A stretch of 64,000 bases of DNA from Arcuatula senhousia (taxonomy: Eukaryota; Mollusca; Bivalvia; Mytilida; Mytilidae), in NCBI GenBank assembly GCA_963971305.1, contig OZ020317.1:15146001-15210000 (forward strand), given 5' to 3'. The position numbers and the translations under genes were made by a program. Below, piece after piece: positions 1-12,353 of this stretch; the first letter of the stretch is position 1, and every line of letters starts with the position of its first letter. The notes under the pieces are model-generated. The model searched no databases. It worked only from the letters and a program-made list of their open reading frames with translations, and was not told the origin of the DNA.

Positions 1-1794
1 CAAATTCATATCATGGCTTCAAAAGATAGAGTAAATCTTGGTTATCATAGTACAACACAGCTTTCTCTAGGGCTGAAATATCAAAATCATATCATGGCTT
101 CAAAAGATAGAGTAAATCTTGGTTATCATAGTACAGCAAAGCTTTCTCTAGGGCTGAAATATCAAATTCATATCATGGTTTCAAAAGATAGAGTAAATCT
201 TGGTTATCATAGTACAGCAAAGTTTTCTCTAGGGCTGAAATATCAAATTCATATCATGGCTTAAAAAGATAGAGTACATCTTGGTTATCATAGTACAGCA
301 AAGCTTTCTCTAGGGCTGAAATATCAAATTCATATCATGGTTTCAAAAGATAGAGTAAATCTTGGTTATCATAGTACAGCAAAGCTTTCTCTAGGGCTAA
401 AATATGAAAATCATATCATGGTTTTAAAAGATAGAGTAAATCTTGGTTATCATAGTACAGCAAAGCTTTCTCTAGGGCTGAAATATCAAAATCATATCAT
501 GGTTTCAAAAGATAGAGTAAATCTTGGTTATCATAGTACAACACAGCTTTCTCTAGGGCTGAAATATCAAAATCATATCATGGCTTCAAAAGATAGAGTA
601 AATCTTGGTTATCATAGTACAGCAAAGCTTTCTCTAGGGCTGAAATATCAAATTCATATCATGGCTTCAAAAGATAGAGTAAATCTTGGTTATCATAGTA
701 CAGCAAAGCTTTCTCTAGGGCTGAAATATCAAATTCATATCATGGCTTCAAAAGATAGAGTAAATCTTGGTTATCATAGTACAGCAAAGCTTTCTCTAGG
801 GCTGAAATATCAAAATCATATCATGGCTTCAAAAGATAGAGTAAATCTTGGTTATCATAGTACAGCAAAGCTTTCTCTAGGGCTGAAATATCAAATTCAT
901 ATCATGGTTTCAAAAGATAGAGTAAATCTTGGTTATCATAGTACAGCAAAGCTTTCTCTAGGGCTGAAATATCAAAATCATATCATGGCTTCAAAAGATA
1001 GAGTAAATCTTGGTTATCATAGTACAGCAAAGCTTTCTCTAGGGCTGAAATATCAAAATCATATCATGGCTTCAAAAGATAGAGTAAATCTTGGTTATCA
1101 TAGTACAGCAAAGCTTTCTCTAGGGCTGAAATATCAAATTCATATCATGGCTTCAAAAGATAGAGTAAATCTTGGTTATCATAGTACAGCAAAGCTTTCT
1201 CTAGGGCTGAAATATCAAATTCATATCATGGCTTCAAAAGATAGAGTAAATCTTGGTTATCATAGTACAGCAAAGCTTTCTCTAGGGCTGAAATATCAAA
1301 ATCATATCATGGCTTCAAAAGATAGAGTAAATCTTGGTTATCATAGTACAGCAAAGCTTTCTCTAGGGCTGAAATATCAAATTCATATCATGGCTTCAAA
1401 AGATAGAGTAAATCTTGGTTATCATAGTACAGCAAAGCTTTCTCTAGGGCTGAAATATCAAATTCATATCATGGTTTCAAAAGATAGAGTAAATCTTGGT
1501 TATCATAGTACAACACAGCTTTCTCTAAGGCTGAAATATCAAAATAATATCATGGTTTCAAAAGATAGAGTAAATCTTGGTTATCATAGTACAGCAAAGC
1601 TTTCTCTAGGGCTGAAATATCAAATTCATATCATGGCTTCAAAAGATAGAGTAAATCTTGGTTATCATAGTACAGCAAAGCTTTCTCTAGGGCTGAAATA
1701 TCAAAATCATATAATGGTTTCAAAAGATAAAGTGAATCTTGGTTATCATAGTACAGCAAAGCTTTCTCTAGGGCTGAAATATCAAAATCATACA
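1..1794 (+). repeat. 81-bp tandem array, 22 copies, open at the left edge
   Basis: Twenty-two near-identical 81-bp units start at position 13 and then every 81 bp to 1714, with a partial unit at 1-12, so the array continues outside the window. As 81 is divisible by 3 and one forward frame lacks stops, the array reads as a 27-residue repeat (MASKDRVNLGYHSTAKLSLG...). The variable sites mostly change the amino acid (Ile/Asn, Ala/Val, Ala-Lys/Thr-Gln), which does not suggest protein-level constraint. Copy 4 has an in-frame TAA at 262-264. It is best read as a minisatellite; a repetitive protein is possible but unsupported. Confidence 0.95.
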
Positions 1795-1830
1795 GGTTTT
1801 ATCATTCATATAATGGCATCAACAGATTAG
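337..1830 (+). CDS. possible repetitive ORF within the 81-bp array (doubtful)
   Basis: The longest open frame in the array has 497 codons and ends at TAG 1828-1830, shortly after a degenerate tail. It is about 18 copies of a 27-residue unit with no signal peptide, membrane segment or family I recognise. An earlier piece of the same frame (13-264) is cut off by a stop in copy 4. Any 81-bp repeat that happens to lack a stop would give such an ORF, and the unit differences are mostly non-synonymous, so coding function is unlikely. Translation would need transcript or peptide evidence. Confidence 0.15.
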   Translation: MVSKDRVNLGYHSTAKLSLGLKYENHIMVLKDRVNLGYHSTAKLSLGLKYQNHIMVSKDRVNLGYHSTTQLSLGLKYQNHIMASKDRVNLGYHSTAKLSLGLKYQIHIMASKDRVNLGYHSTAKLSLGLKYQIHIMASKDRVNLGYHSTAKLSLGLKYQNHIMASKDRVNLGYHSTAKLSLGLKYQIHIMVSKDRVNLGYHSTAKLSLGLKYQNHIMASKDRVNLGYHSTAKLSLGLKYQNHIMASKDRVNLGYHSTAKLSLGLKYQIHIMASKDRVNLGYHSTAKLSLGLKYQIHIMASKDRVNLGYHSTAKLSLGLKYQNHIMASKDRVNLGYHSTAKLSLGLKYQIHIMASKDRVNLGYHSTAKLSLGLKYQIHIMVSKDRVNLGYHSTTQLSLRLKYQNNIMVSKDRVNLGYHSTAKLSLGLKYQIHIMASKDRVNLGYHSTAKLSLGLKYQNHIMVSKDKVNLGYHSTAKLSLGLKYQNHTGFIIHIMASTD

Positions 1831-4740
1831 AATAACAAAACAAAAAGATGAAGAAAATTCAAATTGGGTATTAATCCCTTATTACTTTTCCATCAAATTG
1901 TTTTCCATTTAGCACTTAATGTTAAACATGTTGAAGATGAAAACATTATTTCTTTTTCAAATTTAAAATGATATCATATATTTAGCATGAGAATTATATC
2001 ATACCTGGTTTTAGAGCTTTGTCTTCATTTTTAATTGCAATATCTCTTGTGAAATCCTTCAATTCCTTTCTTTGTGTGTAGACACTACAAAATAAACAGT
2101 ACATTGTAACCTTACACTTAATGACCCATCCAAGTTGAATGTCAACAGATCTGATTGGCAGAGTAAGGTCTGCTTTTTTTCATTATTCTAATGTCACTTT
2201 GAATTGAACTTGATATCAAGGTTATCAGTTGATAGGAACTTGCCTTACAATTACATACTTACAAGAAGTAGCTTGTGACAACATGATTCTGTTAATAAAT
2301 TGTCCTATCAATAATTTATTTAGAGACAGATACATGCATTTAGATTTCTTATATTGTATATATATATAAATAAATTGCATTCAGAGATGTGTTATTTTTT
2401 TATTGAACAAAAAAAAAAATGAAACTATAATACACTTTCATAATATACACCTATGTTTTTATTTTAGTATACTAGTATGAGACCGATTCTTAGTCATTCG
2501 CGAAAAAGTGTAATTTACCCCTATGTCTTTTTTAGCCAGGGTGGCCATGTTTTACAACTTTAAAACAAAAATTCCCACATCAGTTTTATACCACCAAGTT
2601 TGTTTAGTTTGCACTTTAAAAAGTGTGAATTATAATGAAAAAAGGCTGTGAAAATGATGTAAGTGTTATTGCCCCTAATGGAATGATCTTAGTTAGTTAC
2701 AAACCAAAAAAAAAAATCGGTAAGTTTGGTTATGCTGTATATGGATATTTCAAAGGGTAACCTCTCATCAGCAGCATTTAAATCAAAACATTGAAAGATT
2801 AAAACTTAAAACTATATTACAAAGTACTCAAAACAAAAATGTTCGAACAGGGATACCAAATCCAGCACCTAGGATATTGACCATGTGCATTACAAGGAAA
2901 GAAACCTGGTGTTTAAATCAATTTTGAATTTAACAATCGGAAATTTCAATGACAAAAAATATTAGACATTTATTGGACAAGTTTGACGACCGGGCTTGTT
3001 ATAACACTCGTGGTCCTCTAGTCCATCAGCAGCGGTTACTGACCAAGTGGTTTTAAAATACAAATACCAAAAATGGGTATAAAACGGTAAATTTGGTTAT
3101 GCTGTAATATTGAATACTATATAATTCACGATTTGAAACGTAATAAAGTAGAAATTTTTGGAAAACTAGTAACACCTGCCGAACTTGGAGAATCAATTTC
3201 AAACGGCAGAAAACAAGAAAGGCAATGGTCCTGACATGGTACAGGCATTTCAACAGGGGGTCTTAGGGTGCTAATCGCTTTTAATACTCAACCAAAATTT
3301 TAATATCTGAGCTGACAGATTTAGCTGACCTCACGAATTGAGGGCCTTGTGTAATACTGTACCTGGAGCGTCGGCGGGCATCGGCGTCCACCTCCGCTTA
3401 CAGAAGAATGTTTAAAGTCAATTCTCGTTTACTGACAAGTGCCTGCCTTATCTATCATATGGGTATTGCATGCGCACCTAGAAATTCAAAGGAGAATGCA
3501 TACTTAGGATGCTGGAGCCTGGATGTGACCTATATTTTCCACATTGATGACCATGCACTTACAGAAGAATGGGTAAAATCCATTCCCGCCTACTACAAGT
3601 GCCATATAAACCATATTTGCATGACAAGTGCACCTAATGATGCTTAGTACAATGCATACTTTGGATGTTGTCTGTGACCTTACAGAAAAGGACAAGTGCC
3701 ACTTCAACCAATTTGGTATATGGTAGGCATGATGCATGTTTCGGAAGCTGGCTGCAAGGCTGGCTGGTGAGCTACATTTTTGAATGAATGCCTACTTACA
3801 CGTTTTGGAAGGATTTGAAAAAAGTTTCCAAGGAGTTCTTCATAATACAAATACTAAAAAGTGGGTATAAAACGGTTGATTTGGTTATGCTGTATATCGA
3901 TATTTCAAGGAGTAACCTCTCATCAGCAGCATTAATTTGAATCAAAACATTAGAAGATCTGAAACCAAAAGTATTGAACGAAAAGTACTCAAGACCAAAA
4001 AGTTCGAACAGGAAGCCAAATCCTGCACCGAGGATATCGACCATGTGCAGTTAAAGTACATTCTCGTTTCTTTTTCTTTGTTTTAATAACAGTTTGAGTT
4101 TTCATTTGTTTCTTTTCTTTTTCTTCTTCCAAAAAGGAGTTGAAAAAATCAGAGGTACCAATGGGGTATCCAAATGTCAAAAGTCCGAAAGGGCAGAGAC
4201 AAAACCAGTAAACACCAATAGTCCATCAGCCAGGTCCGGAAAAAAATAATTTGAGTGGATACCCCTGTAGACCGATTTTTTATTGCAGAAATCAAAAGAC
4301 AAACATGTGAACTTTATTTTGCAACTTGTTATACTTTGCAAAAAGATGCGGAAACTGGTATAACAGAGGCCCCTTTAGGGGTACTATAAACTGTCAAAAA
4401 ATTTCAACCCTTATAAAACATTCTATTATACTAAGTCTACTACAATATTATTGAAAAGACAACTTTTAAAATATTAAATGTTGTCCAGACAACCAACGAC
4501 ATACAAAATTTTGTTAAAATTTTCACTCAAAGAAGTCTTAAAGGGAGATAATACAAGGAATGACTAAAATGAGTTTTTTTTTTCATTTTCTTTTTTTATT
4601 TCCTAAAAAAAATAGGATAGCTAGGTGGAATATTTTGTGGAAAGAATCTACCTACAACATAACAAATTAAATAAAACAATTCCATTAAAATATTTGTGGT
4701 ACCGGTTGAAAAGTTTCGGTATTTATGAATGTAGCCCCAG
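1831..4740. other. AT-rich stretch without a supported gene
   Basis: Apart from the duplicated segment and short scraps of dispersed repeats (3170-3270, and 4140-4220 with the 'GTCAAAAGTCCGAAAGGGCA' motif), I see no conserved ORF, RNA gene or structured repeat. Short ORFs here have no recognisable similarity or splice context. Confidence 0.5.
2711..4047. repeat. two diverged copies of a ~185-bp segment
   Basis: About 2711-2893 and 3862-4047 align over their length. Both contain TTTGGTTATGCTGTATAT, CTCTCATCAGCAGCATT, a GTTCGAACAGG motif and a final GACCATGTGCA. A third short piece (TTTGGTTATGCTGTA) lies at 3090-3105. Between them, 3400-3740 holds loosely repeated CTTACAGAAGAATG segments. This looks like remnants of a dispersed repeat, with no gene visible. 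Confidence 0.6.
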
Positions 4741-6610
4741 CCCAGTCAGCATGCTTATGTTGGGCCAACGTTGGCAATTGGTCGGCAGGTTGGCAATATG
4801 TTAGGGTTGGCAAAACAACGTTGGGCCAACATTGGCACTACGTAGTATTTGAAAATTGTTGGTCAGGTTTAAAAATCATTTCCTTACACCTTTCAAAAAA
4901 ATATTGAATAAAGTTGGATCAAATTATAAAATAATGACATAGTACTCATTTATTATACTTTTAAAGCAAAGATATTGTCCAACGTTGGGCCAACGTAGGC
5001 CCAACATTGGATCATAAAATTAAATCAGAATACTCTACCATTAATGATTGAAGATTTGAATAGTTCTGTTTATAGCGTTTATGGATAAAGAACCTAACAC
5101 TGCTTTATAACTGTTTAGAAAATCCTGAATGACTATGTTGGCCCAATGTTGGCCTAACGTTGGTCACGCGTTGGACAAAGATAAAGTCTTTATTCACATT
5201 TTCGAACAAAATTTTTGGAATCCTTATACATGTAATATCGGTTATATAAATTACACAATAAAATAATTTCACAATTTTGATTTAAAGCATTCGTTTCTGA
5301 TTTTTTTTCTTTTCTTCTAAATACTATGTTGGCCCAACGTAGGTCCAACGTTGGCTAACCATGAATATTTTGGAGAAAAAAAATGTTTATTTTAATATGA
5401 GAAAAAAATATTTTTAAAATTTAGCATTCCATATTAAATTGTTTATATGTATTGCCTAGAATACAAAACATTGTACATAGTTTTCTAAAGATAATTATCT
5501 GATAAAAATAAGGTCAGCATTATTGCCTGGATAAATTGATACACACAGCATGCAATCTCTGATAAGACGATGATAATTGATATATAAGAACAAACAGATG
5601 GTCTTTACACACAACACATTATCTTAACTGCCAGTTGTCATAGTAACTAGCTATCGGATGTAGTTCAGAATAATTGTTAACAGTTTAACGAGTTGAGGAA
5701 AGACATGTAAGTTTTGATTTTATATTACATTATATGTAACTTAAATTTAAAAGTGAGATATGAAATTCAAATTTATTGTCGTTTTAATTCATTAACATTT
5801 ATTTGTTTAATATACATTTATAATACTTTGTTACTTAAGTTTAGGACTTTGATCCCAATATTTTTTCTTATATAACTGCAATGCACGTTTACTTGATCAT
5901 TAATCCCTGATTTAATAATGGGAAATAATCATGCACTAAGATTAGTATATTTGAAGATTGTTTTATACTTAAAATTGCGATTAGTTTCATATAGTGCTAA
6001 TGAAGGCAGAATTTGAAATAGTGTTCATTATATGTATAGCTGTTTTAATGTTTTCAATTGGATGTTTTTTTTCTAGATTCCTGTATGTCGCGGCAAAATC
6101 TACTTCATGTTGATAAAAAATGTTTAAAACAGACAACGAAAATTTGAATGAAAATAAAATAGAACTTTGTTGTTTGCTTGTAAAATGCGAACTTTATAAA
6201 AAATCTTACCTTTATTTAACATCGAGTCTTATTATTATCTAAAAATACATTTCAGATACAGATCTTGGAGAAGGATATATATTGGATCAACAGAATGACG
6301 TCAATGAACTAGCATTATTCCAAAGTAGTATAAAGTTGGCCAACATAATGCCAACGTATAGCCAACGGTTGGCCAACATAATGCCAACGGTTGGCCATCA
6401 TAATGCCAACATATTACCAACGATGGGCCAACATTGTGCCAATGTAGTACTGTAAATTATACAACGTTGGGCCAACGTTATGCCAACATGTTGGGCCTAC
6501 GTTGGCCCAACTTGCACTTATACGTTGGGCCAACGTAGTTTTACAACATAGGGCCAACGTAACGTGATACGTTGGGCCAACGATGGGCCAACGTTTACAT
6601 GCTGACTGGG
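4741..6610. mobile_element. 1.87 kb TIR element with arrays of TTGGGCCAACGTTGG-like motifs
   Basis: The left end CCCAGTCAGCATG (4741-4753) is matched by its inverse CATGCTGACTGGG (6598-6610). Inside both ends, and scattered between, are many variants of the near-palindromic motif TTGGGCCAACGTTGG (for example 4760-4830, 4980-5010, 5135-5170, 5328-5356, 6335-6595). The centre (about 5400-6330) is AT-rich with no long ORF, so this copy is non-autonomous. No target-site duplication was clear. The subterminal motif clusters resemble transposase-binding arrays, by inference only. Confidence 0.8.
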
Positions 6611-7300
6611 AGTCGCCTGAAATCTATATTTTTTGCATGTGTAAATACAAATGATCAACATAATGTGTTTCATTATATATTTTTTCAATTTTAGTTTATA
6701 TATTTTACCTTTTTGAAACTATAGTATCTGAATATAAGACACTTAAGTCTTAATTGTCGTTTAAAAGTTGCCATAATTACACGTACATGTGCATTTTGGA
6801 TCATTTTGCAAGGCAGCATACAACATGTATACAATAATGGCGCTGCATGTTTGACCGTTTGTTGCACTTAGTTACAAAAGGGATACAAAGTAACTGTTAT
6901 CGAGGAAATATGCCAGCCAATTAATAAAGTTCTATATGGATTTTTTTTTCAATTTATTTGACGCTTTGTTATGATTGTTTTGCCTTTTGTAATTACTACT
7001 TGTATATTTGTAAATACTTTGAAGATCTATATTTAGCTTCTTCATTGTTGGCAGTTGTTTCCTGTACCGTCTTCTAAAGAATCTAGATTTTAACGAAATT
7101 CAAATCAATAAGCGTACTTCTAAAACAACAAAAAGGAAACTCTCATTACAATCATAACTAAATAAATTTTGAAAAACAGGCCTTTTTATTGTGAACTTTT
7201 TTATGCTGCTGAGCAATGTCGTAGAGTTTGGTCAATTTTTCCCAGAAAGAAGTTAACTAAACGAAGTTGAAATCACCAAATCATTGAAGTTAGTGATTGT
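6611..7300. other. AT-rich stretch, nothing recognised
   Basis: No ORF above background, no tRNA and no inverted repeat was seen between the TIR element and the dispersed repeat that follows. Confidence 0.4.
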
Positions 7301-7314
7301 GCTAACCGACGAAT

Positions 7315-7520
7315 GAATTGAAAGAAGCAAACAGGCACAAATAGGACATTCGAGTGTCAAAAGTCCGAAAGGGCAACGACAAAACCGGTAAACATTAACA
7401 AGAACAGCACGAAGAAACACAAAACACAAAATCAACCGAACGGAAATCAACAACGCCAACTCAAGTCGTAACAAGAGTTAACTTGGGTGCTCCGGAAGAG
7501 GAGGCGGTTTTTGGCTGCTA
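7315..7520 (-). repeat. dispersed repeat with 'GTCAAAAGTCCGAAAGGGCA' motif
   Basis: A stretch reading GAAGCAAACAGGCAC...GTGTCAAAAGTCCGAAAG is shared with 4135-4220, 27770-27870 and weakly 39435-39610. The family is moderately diverged between copies and often adjoins retroelement debris. The minus-strand ORF through it is probably not a gene. Confidence 0.6.
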
Positions 7521-7559
7521 TAGCACATCCGTCGTGTTGCTAATTTTCAATTCAGTGTG

Positions 7560-9940
7560 TCAAATCTGGTAAAGGAAGACAAAACAAATTTCTAAGACAA
7601 ACCAACATCTGCACTCATTTGAGAGATTGTCTACGAGTGCACGGTGTCTACCGTACAATTTCTTGAGTGAAGACAGCAACCGTGGAGCAACATAACCCTG
7701 TGATAGCCTTTTCTGTGTCAAACGTGACGCTCTGCCAAGGAATCGATGTAATTGCCGCAAGCTCTGGAGTAACGAATCAACTGTGATACGAACACTTCAT
7801 AAGCCGGAGCGGACGGAATGTTGTTACACAAAAAGGGAAAGTTGAAGTCATCACGTTTGTCATAGAGCTTTGTTGAAGTATTCCTTGAGAGTCAATTACG
7901 AGATGTAAATATTAATATGAAGCAGACTTCCTGGAATCCATTGTGTCCTTTATCTCAAACTCCTTGGGATATATGAGATGGAGAAAGTCACCAAATCGAG
8001 AATTGTTTAGTGAAAGGACATCATCAATATAACGGAACGTAAGGTTGAAAGAGAGAGCTAGTCTAGAAGAGATTGTAAGAAGTCAGCTTAATATAAACGA
8101 AGAAACAAATCAGCAAGCAGAGGTGCACGATTAGTGCCCATTGGAATCCCTATTGTTTGCTGAAAAACACGTCCACCAAACTGAACAAATATGTTGTCAA
8201 TAAGAAAGTTGAGCATGTCGATTATTTGGTCTTCTGTAAATTTGTTCTTTTTCTTAGACTCATTGATGACAAAGTAAGTCTTAGTATAATCGACTACAAG
8301 ATATTTGTAACTGCGTTTTCCATTCGTTTTGAAAAAGCTGCGTTTAATCAGCTGTGCCAATCGCGATTTCAGTTGTTCATGAGGAATAGAAGTGTAAAGT
8401 GTGGAGAAATCGAATGTTTTGATACTGTTACAAGATGAAACTGATTTAGAGTTAAGAATCTCCATCAGTTCTTTCGAATTCTTCAGGATCCACACTTGAT
8501 TGACACCATTTCTAGAATTACAACAATCGTAATATTTCTGGAGGCCGGATTTTATTGCCGTAAGTATTGAAGTCAACAGAACTGAAAGAGGCTTAGTTGT
8601 ACCTGCAATGAAGCGCTGTTTGTATGGATTTTTTATGTAATTTAGGAACCCAATACAGAAAGGCCGAAGGAGGAAATGACAGATTTGTGATTTTCAATGA
8701 TTTCCTCTTTAGACATTGTTGTAGCCGTGTATGTGATGCAATTGCTGGTACAACCATCCCCCAATGCAGCCGTCAAACAGTCAATATAGTGTTTCTTGCA
8801 CACAAAAATGATGTTATTTGGTGCTGAAAGACGAATCTGCAAGTACAACAACATATTTGTCATGTAAGGTGGACAATGTTTTGGCAACATCAGCGTTGCT
8901 GAAAATGGATGTTGCCTTAGTGCTCATTGAGCCTTTCAAAGAATTGATTCTTTTCAAAACCAATGACCTCACAGCTTTTACCCATTCTGACAAAACGTCA
9001 CATTCTTTCTCCTGTTCTTTTTGGCCCATTTTCTGGCAAAGTCCTTAACTAAATCCATAATTGTTTTGAAATTATAGCTCCAGTTGATTCGTCTTGGCTC
9101 ACGATATTAAGGTCCTTTAGCCAAAACATGGCGAAGTAAGTCATTTTCCACGATGTTGATGTCACTAGTGATAACGTGGCCAGCGGGACTATATTTGAAT
9201 GGGGACTTTTCACAGGTACAGTCTGGAGGTTTTGCTTTGAGGTCATTGATTTGGAAATCCCGCAACACTTGTTTATAGTTGAAAACCTTAGGTGCAATAG
9301 TGGAAGTGTAGGAATAAGAGATAATGGGAATGCTTTTATCTTTGAATATGTTCCGTAACAGATTTGTGGTGTAAAATATTTCCTAAATTAATAGCATCTT
9401 ACCCCTTGTTTAAAAATGGAAGTGAAAGAAAGGAAGGATTGTCTTTACTGTTTTTGTGTGGAACTCCAACAGGTTTGAATAAGTGGTTGATACCGATATC
9501 AAGAACGATAGCAGTGAGTCTATAAATGTTAGACATTCCTTGTACAAAGTATTGAGTTAAGAAAGGGGAATAGAGTACAGTTTAGTTCGAATGTGATGAA
9601 TCCTAAGAGGTTTTGAACAAACGGAAGCAATCCACTAATTGATAAATCGCAAAATTTTGGTGCGTTGTATTTCCGATGTCCATGACTGCGATTCCGTCTC
9701 TCCTTTTTTCAAAGAGATTCATCACATTAACATCACTGCATCTAGGGCTAGATAAATTTCCTACACTTCCAATGTTGTCGTTGCAGCCATAAGGTAGTGT
9801 GGTTACCAGTCGTCGAATCCAGAATTCTTCTCTCTCTTTACGGAAAGGTGTACTTAAAGTGGGATTGAACTCAGTGTTGGGTGTTTAGTACTAGTAACTC
9901 CACTCGGTAAAATAGGAGGCTTTTGTTTAATCATAGACCA
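7560..9940 (-). pseudogene. reverse transcriptase relic, Penelope-like element family
   Basis: Read on the minus strand, a broken frame runs from about 9940 to 7560. First comes a segment with REEFWIRRL and LPYGCNDNIG (about 9780-9840), then KYSPAGHV (9170-9200), STKATSIF and DVAKTL (8870-8930), NNIIFVCKKHYID (8760-8830), FDFSTLYTSIP (8380-8420), FGGRVFQQTIGIPMGTN (8125-8185), the catalytic RYIDD box (8020-8034), and finally LSQGYVAPRLLSSLKKLYGRH (7640-7710). FDFSTLYTSIP, GIPMGTN and YIDD are reverse-transcriptase motifs. The order and wording match a retroelement family abundant in bivalve genomes that I believe is Penelope-like, possibly the type with an N-terminal GIY-YIG-related part. At least four frameshifts or stops break it, so it is inactive. 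Family placement is from memory; the RT identity is firm. Confidence 0.8.
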
Positions 9941-10306
9941 GTCATTTGTTCATTAGATTTATAAAAAAAATGTTACAGTAATGCGACACATATCCCAATT
10001 AGGGATAACAGCATACATTCCATTATTACAAATTAAAGTACACTGAATATAAAGATGAAACATATGAGACTAAAGACATAGGTATATTATAGATTATCCT
10101 CTCTCAGGGAGGGGGGTAACTTTCATTATCAAGGTAACGTTGGTATATGTGTAGGTATGCCTTCAACAAATGTCATATACATGTACATGTATAGTCATAT
10201 GCATTCGTGTAAAAAAATAAATATTTAGAATGGAACCCAGCTTCCATGCCTCTTCCTCGTGACCCTTATTGTACATGTATATTTGGTAAATTTTAAATCA
10301 ATTTGT

Positions 10307-10962
10307 ATACCCCACGCAACGAAGTTGCGAAGGGTATAATGTTTTTGACTGGTCCGTCCGTCCGTCCGTGATCAAAATTTTCGTAACAAATATCTCAGCT
10401 ATTATTAATCCTAGGCTTTTGATATCTGGTATGTAGCTTCAGGTGGGGGTCCCATATGGTGGGATACGTTTTCAGGTCTGTCGATCATCTTCTTCCTGTT
10501 TAACGAGCTGACTTACACTTTTTTCACTAAATTTATGGTGGGATTCGTTTTCAGGTCTGTCAATCACCTACTTCCTGATTAACGAGCTGACTTACACTTT
10601 TTTCACTAAATTTTCAGGGTTTAAAATTTTCGTCACAGATTTCTCAGCAACTATTAATTGTAGGCTTTTATTATTTCTTATGTAGCTTCAGGTAGGGGTC
10701 CCATATGGTGGGATACATTTTCAGGTCTGTCGATCAGCTACTTCCTGTTAAACGAGCCAACTTAGATTTTTTCACTTAATTTTTAGGGTTGAAAATTTTC
10801 GTCACAGATTTCTCAGCAACTATTAATCATAGGCTTCTGAGATTTTGTATGTAGCTTTAGGTAGGAGTCTCATATGGTGGGATACATTTTCAGGTCTGTC
10901 ACTCATCTTTTTCTCAACTCGAAATAGATATATTCTGTCCATTATGTGGACGCGTGGGGTAT
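10307..10962. mobile_element. TIR repeat 'ATACCCCACGC' with internal repeats
   Basis: ATACCCCACGC (10307-10317) is inverted as GCGTGGGGTAT (10952-10962). The interior starts with a GTCCGTCC microsatellite (10355-10368) and has about four diverged tandem units containing TTCTCAGCAACTATTAAT, CATATGGTGGGATAC and TTCAGGTCTGTC. Related fragments lie in kinase introns at 31600-31720, 32050-32170 and 32430-32600. No ORF is present. Confidence 0.75.
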
Positions 10963-11189
10963 GTGAGCGTGCTCACTAAGGTTCTTTCATTTTTACAGTC
11001 CTTAATGGATTGGCTATTCGACCGGGTCCGGTCGAATAGAACATCGGGCTATTCAACCGGGTCCGGTCATTATTTTCGGGTAGACTCACAGTAAACTTAC
11101 TATTTTCCATACTTTTAAACTTAGTAACTTTAACTTTTACCCTTTGACTTGACACTTCTGCACGGAGAAAAATTCTAAAAAAATCAAAA

Positions 11190-11845
11190 AAGTGCAGGAG
11201 CGAGCACTTCGTTTTGTGTATGATACGAAATGCTACTAGAGGAAGACCTGATGCCATCCTTACAGATGAGACGCCAAAGAACGATGGCACTATAAACATA
11301 TAAGATTGTTAACAAAATTGCACCTGTATGCTTACATAATCTTTTAAATGTTAAAGAATCCAAATATTCTTTCAGATATAGCAATATTCTGGAGGTATAT
11401 CAACTTATGGTAAGAAAAGCCTGCTTCCAGACCATTTTAGGCCTGAATCAATGCATTTTTTTCCATTTCGAAAACCATTTCAGTCTACTTTTTGTTCCTT
11501 TTAGCTATGCTTTACTCTATAAATGCTGCTTAATAATTATGTATGAGCTAGTGCTTTATTTATTTTCATATTTGTGATTTTTAACTGTGTGTTGCTTAAT
11601 TAATGTAATTTGCTTGACCCAAGTCGTGCTTTTATTAACTTTATTTATTTTACTGTATTCACCCAGTGTGTTGTCATTGTATTATATGCATGCATGAATT
11701 TTTATGTTTGTCTGTATTCGATAAAAAGCTTATCAGAGCTCATATATTGCAGGATGTCCAAAACAATCAGTTTTATTTAATCCCTGTATATTTGTTATAT
11801 GTGCCGAATCAGTGAAATAAAGTTTTCGTATTCGTTTTCGGTCGA
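11190..11845 (+). pseudogene. LINE 3' end: reverse transcriptase C-terminus plus 3' UTR
   Basis: On the plus strand, frame-shifted pieces read VQERALRFVYD (11192-11224), PSLQMRRQRTMA (about 11257-11290) and TYKIVNKIAPVCLHN followed by LLNVKESKYSFRYSNILEV (about 11295-11400). These resemble the C-terminal region of non-LTR retrotransposon polymerases. The 3' part ends at AATAAAGTTTTCGTATTCG (11816-11834), like a LINE tail. The 5' end is truncated, and several frameshifts make it a dead copy. The exact LINE clade cannot be told from this piece. Confidence 0.75.
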
Positions 11846-11849
11846 ATAG

Positions 11850-12085
11850 CCACGGCCTTTTTTTAAAGGTGACACGACGAAATATTTATTAGAGAAATCC
11901 TTCTTCAGAATATTTTTTCTTCATCTGTGCTGAGAAAAATGAAAACACGTTTAGTTTAATTTTCTCAGATCTGTGCTGCCAAAATTTTTTTTTTATCAAG
12001 ACAAAAGTCAGATCCAGAATATTTTGTAAAAAAAACCAAATTCCCCCTTTTCAAGTGAAATGCAATGGTCGGTCCCTTTTTTTAG
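11850..12085. mobile_element. decayed MITE related to the 56654-56930 element
   Basis: It contains repeated AGAATATTTT motifs and ends in ATGGTCGGTCCCTTT, matching the terminus and internal style of the GGGACC MITE at 56654-56930. The left terminus is not clear, so the boundaries are approximate. It lies just upstream of the kinase start codon. Confidence 0.4.
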
Positions 12086-12353
12086 ATCTATCTATTATTA
12101 TCTATAAAATCTGTCAATTTTAAACATTAATTGCTGCCAATAGTTTAAAGTGTACAAAAATGAGACCGGCAAAAATTATTGAAAGTGCTCTAAGGGAAAT
12201 AACTCTGTTTATTTCTTTCCCCCATGATTGACCTCCCCTAAAAATATGGACAAGTTCTAAAAAATAAACAGCCGGATTTTCAAGGCATGACATTCAATTT
12301 GAGCACCAAGATCCGACAATGTATTTATTAAGAGGGGAATTAAGAAGATAATA

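Noticed and set aside
3408..3740. Small gene in the CTTACAGAAGAATG region
   Set aside because: Short ORFs lie on both strands of loosely repeated sequence with no similarity or start context.
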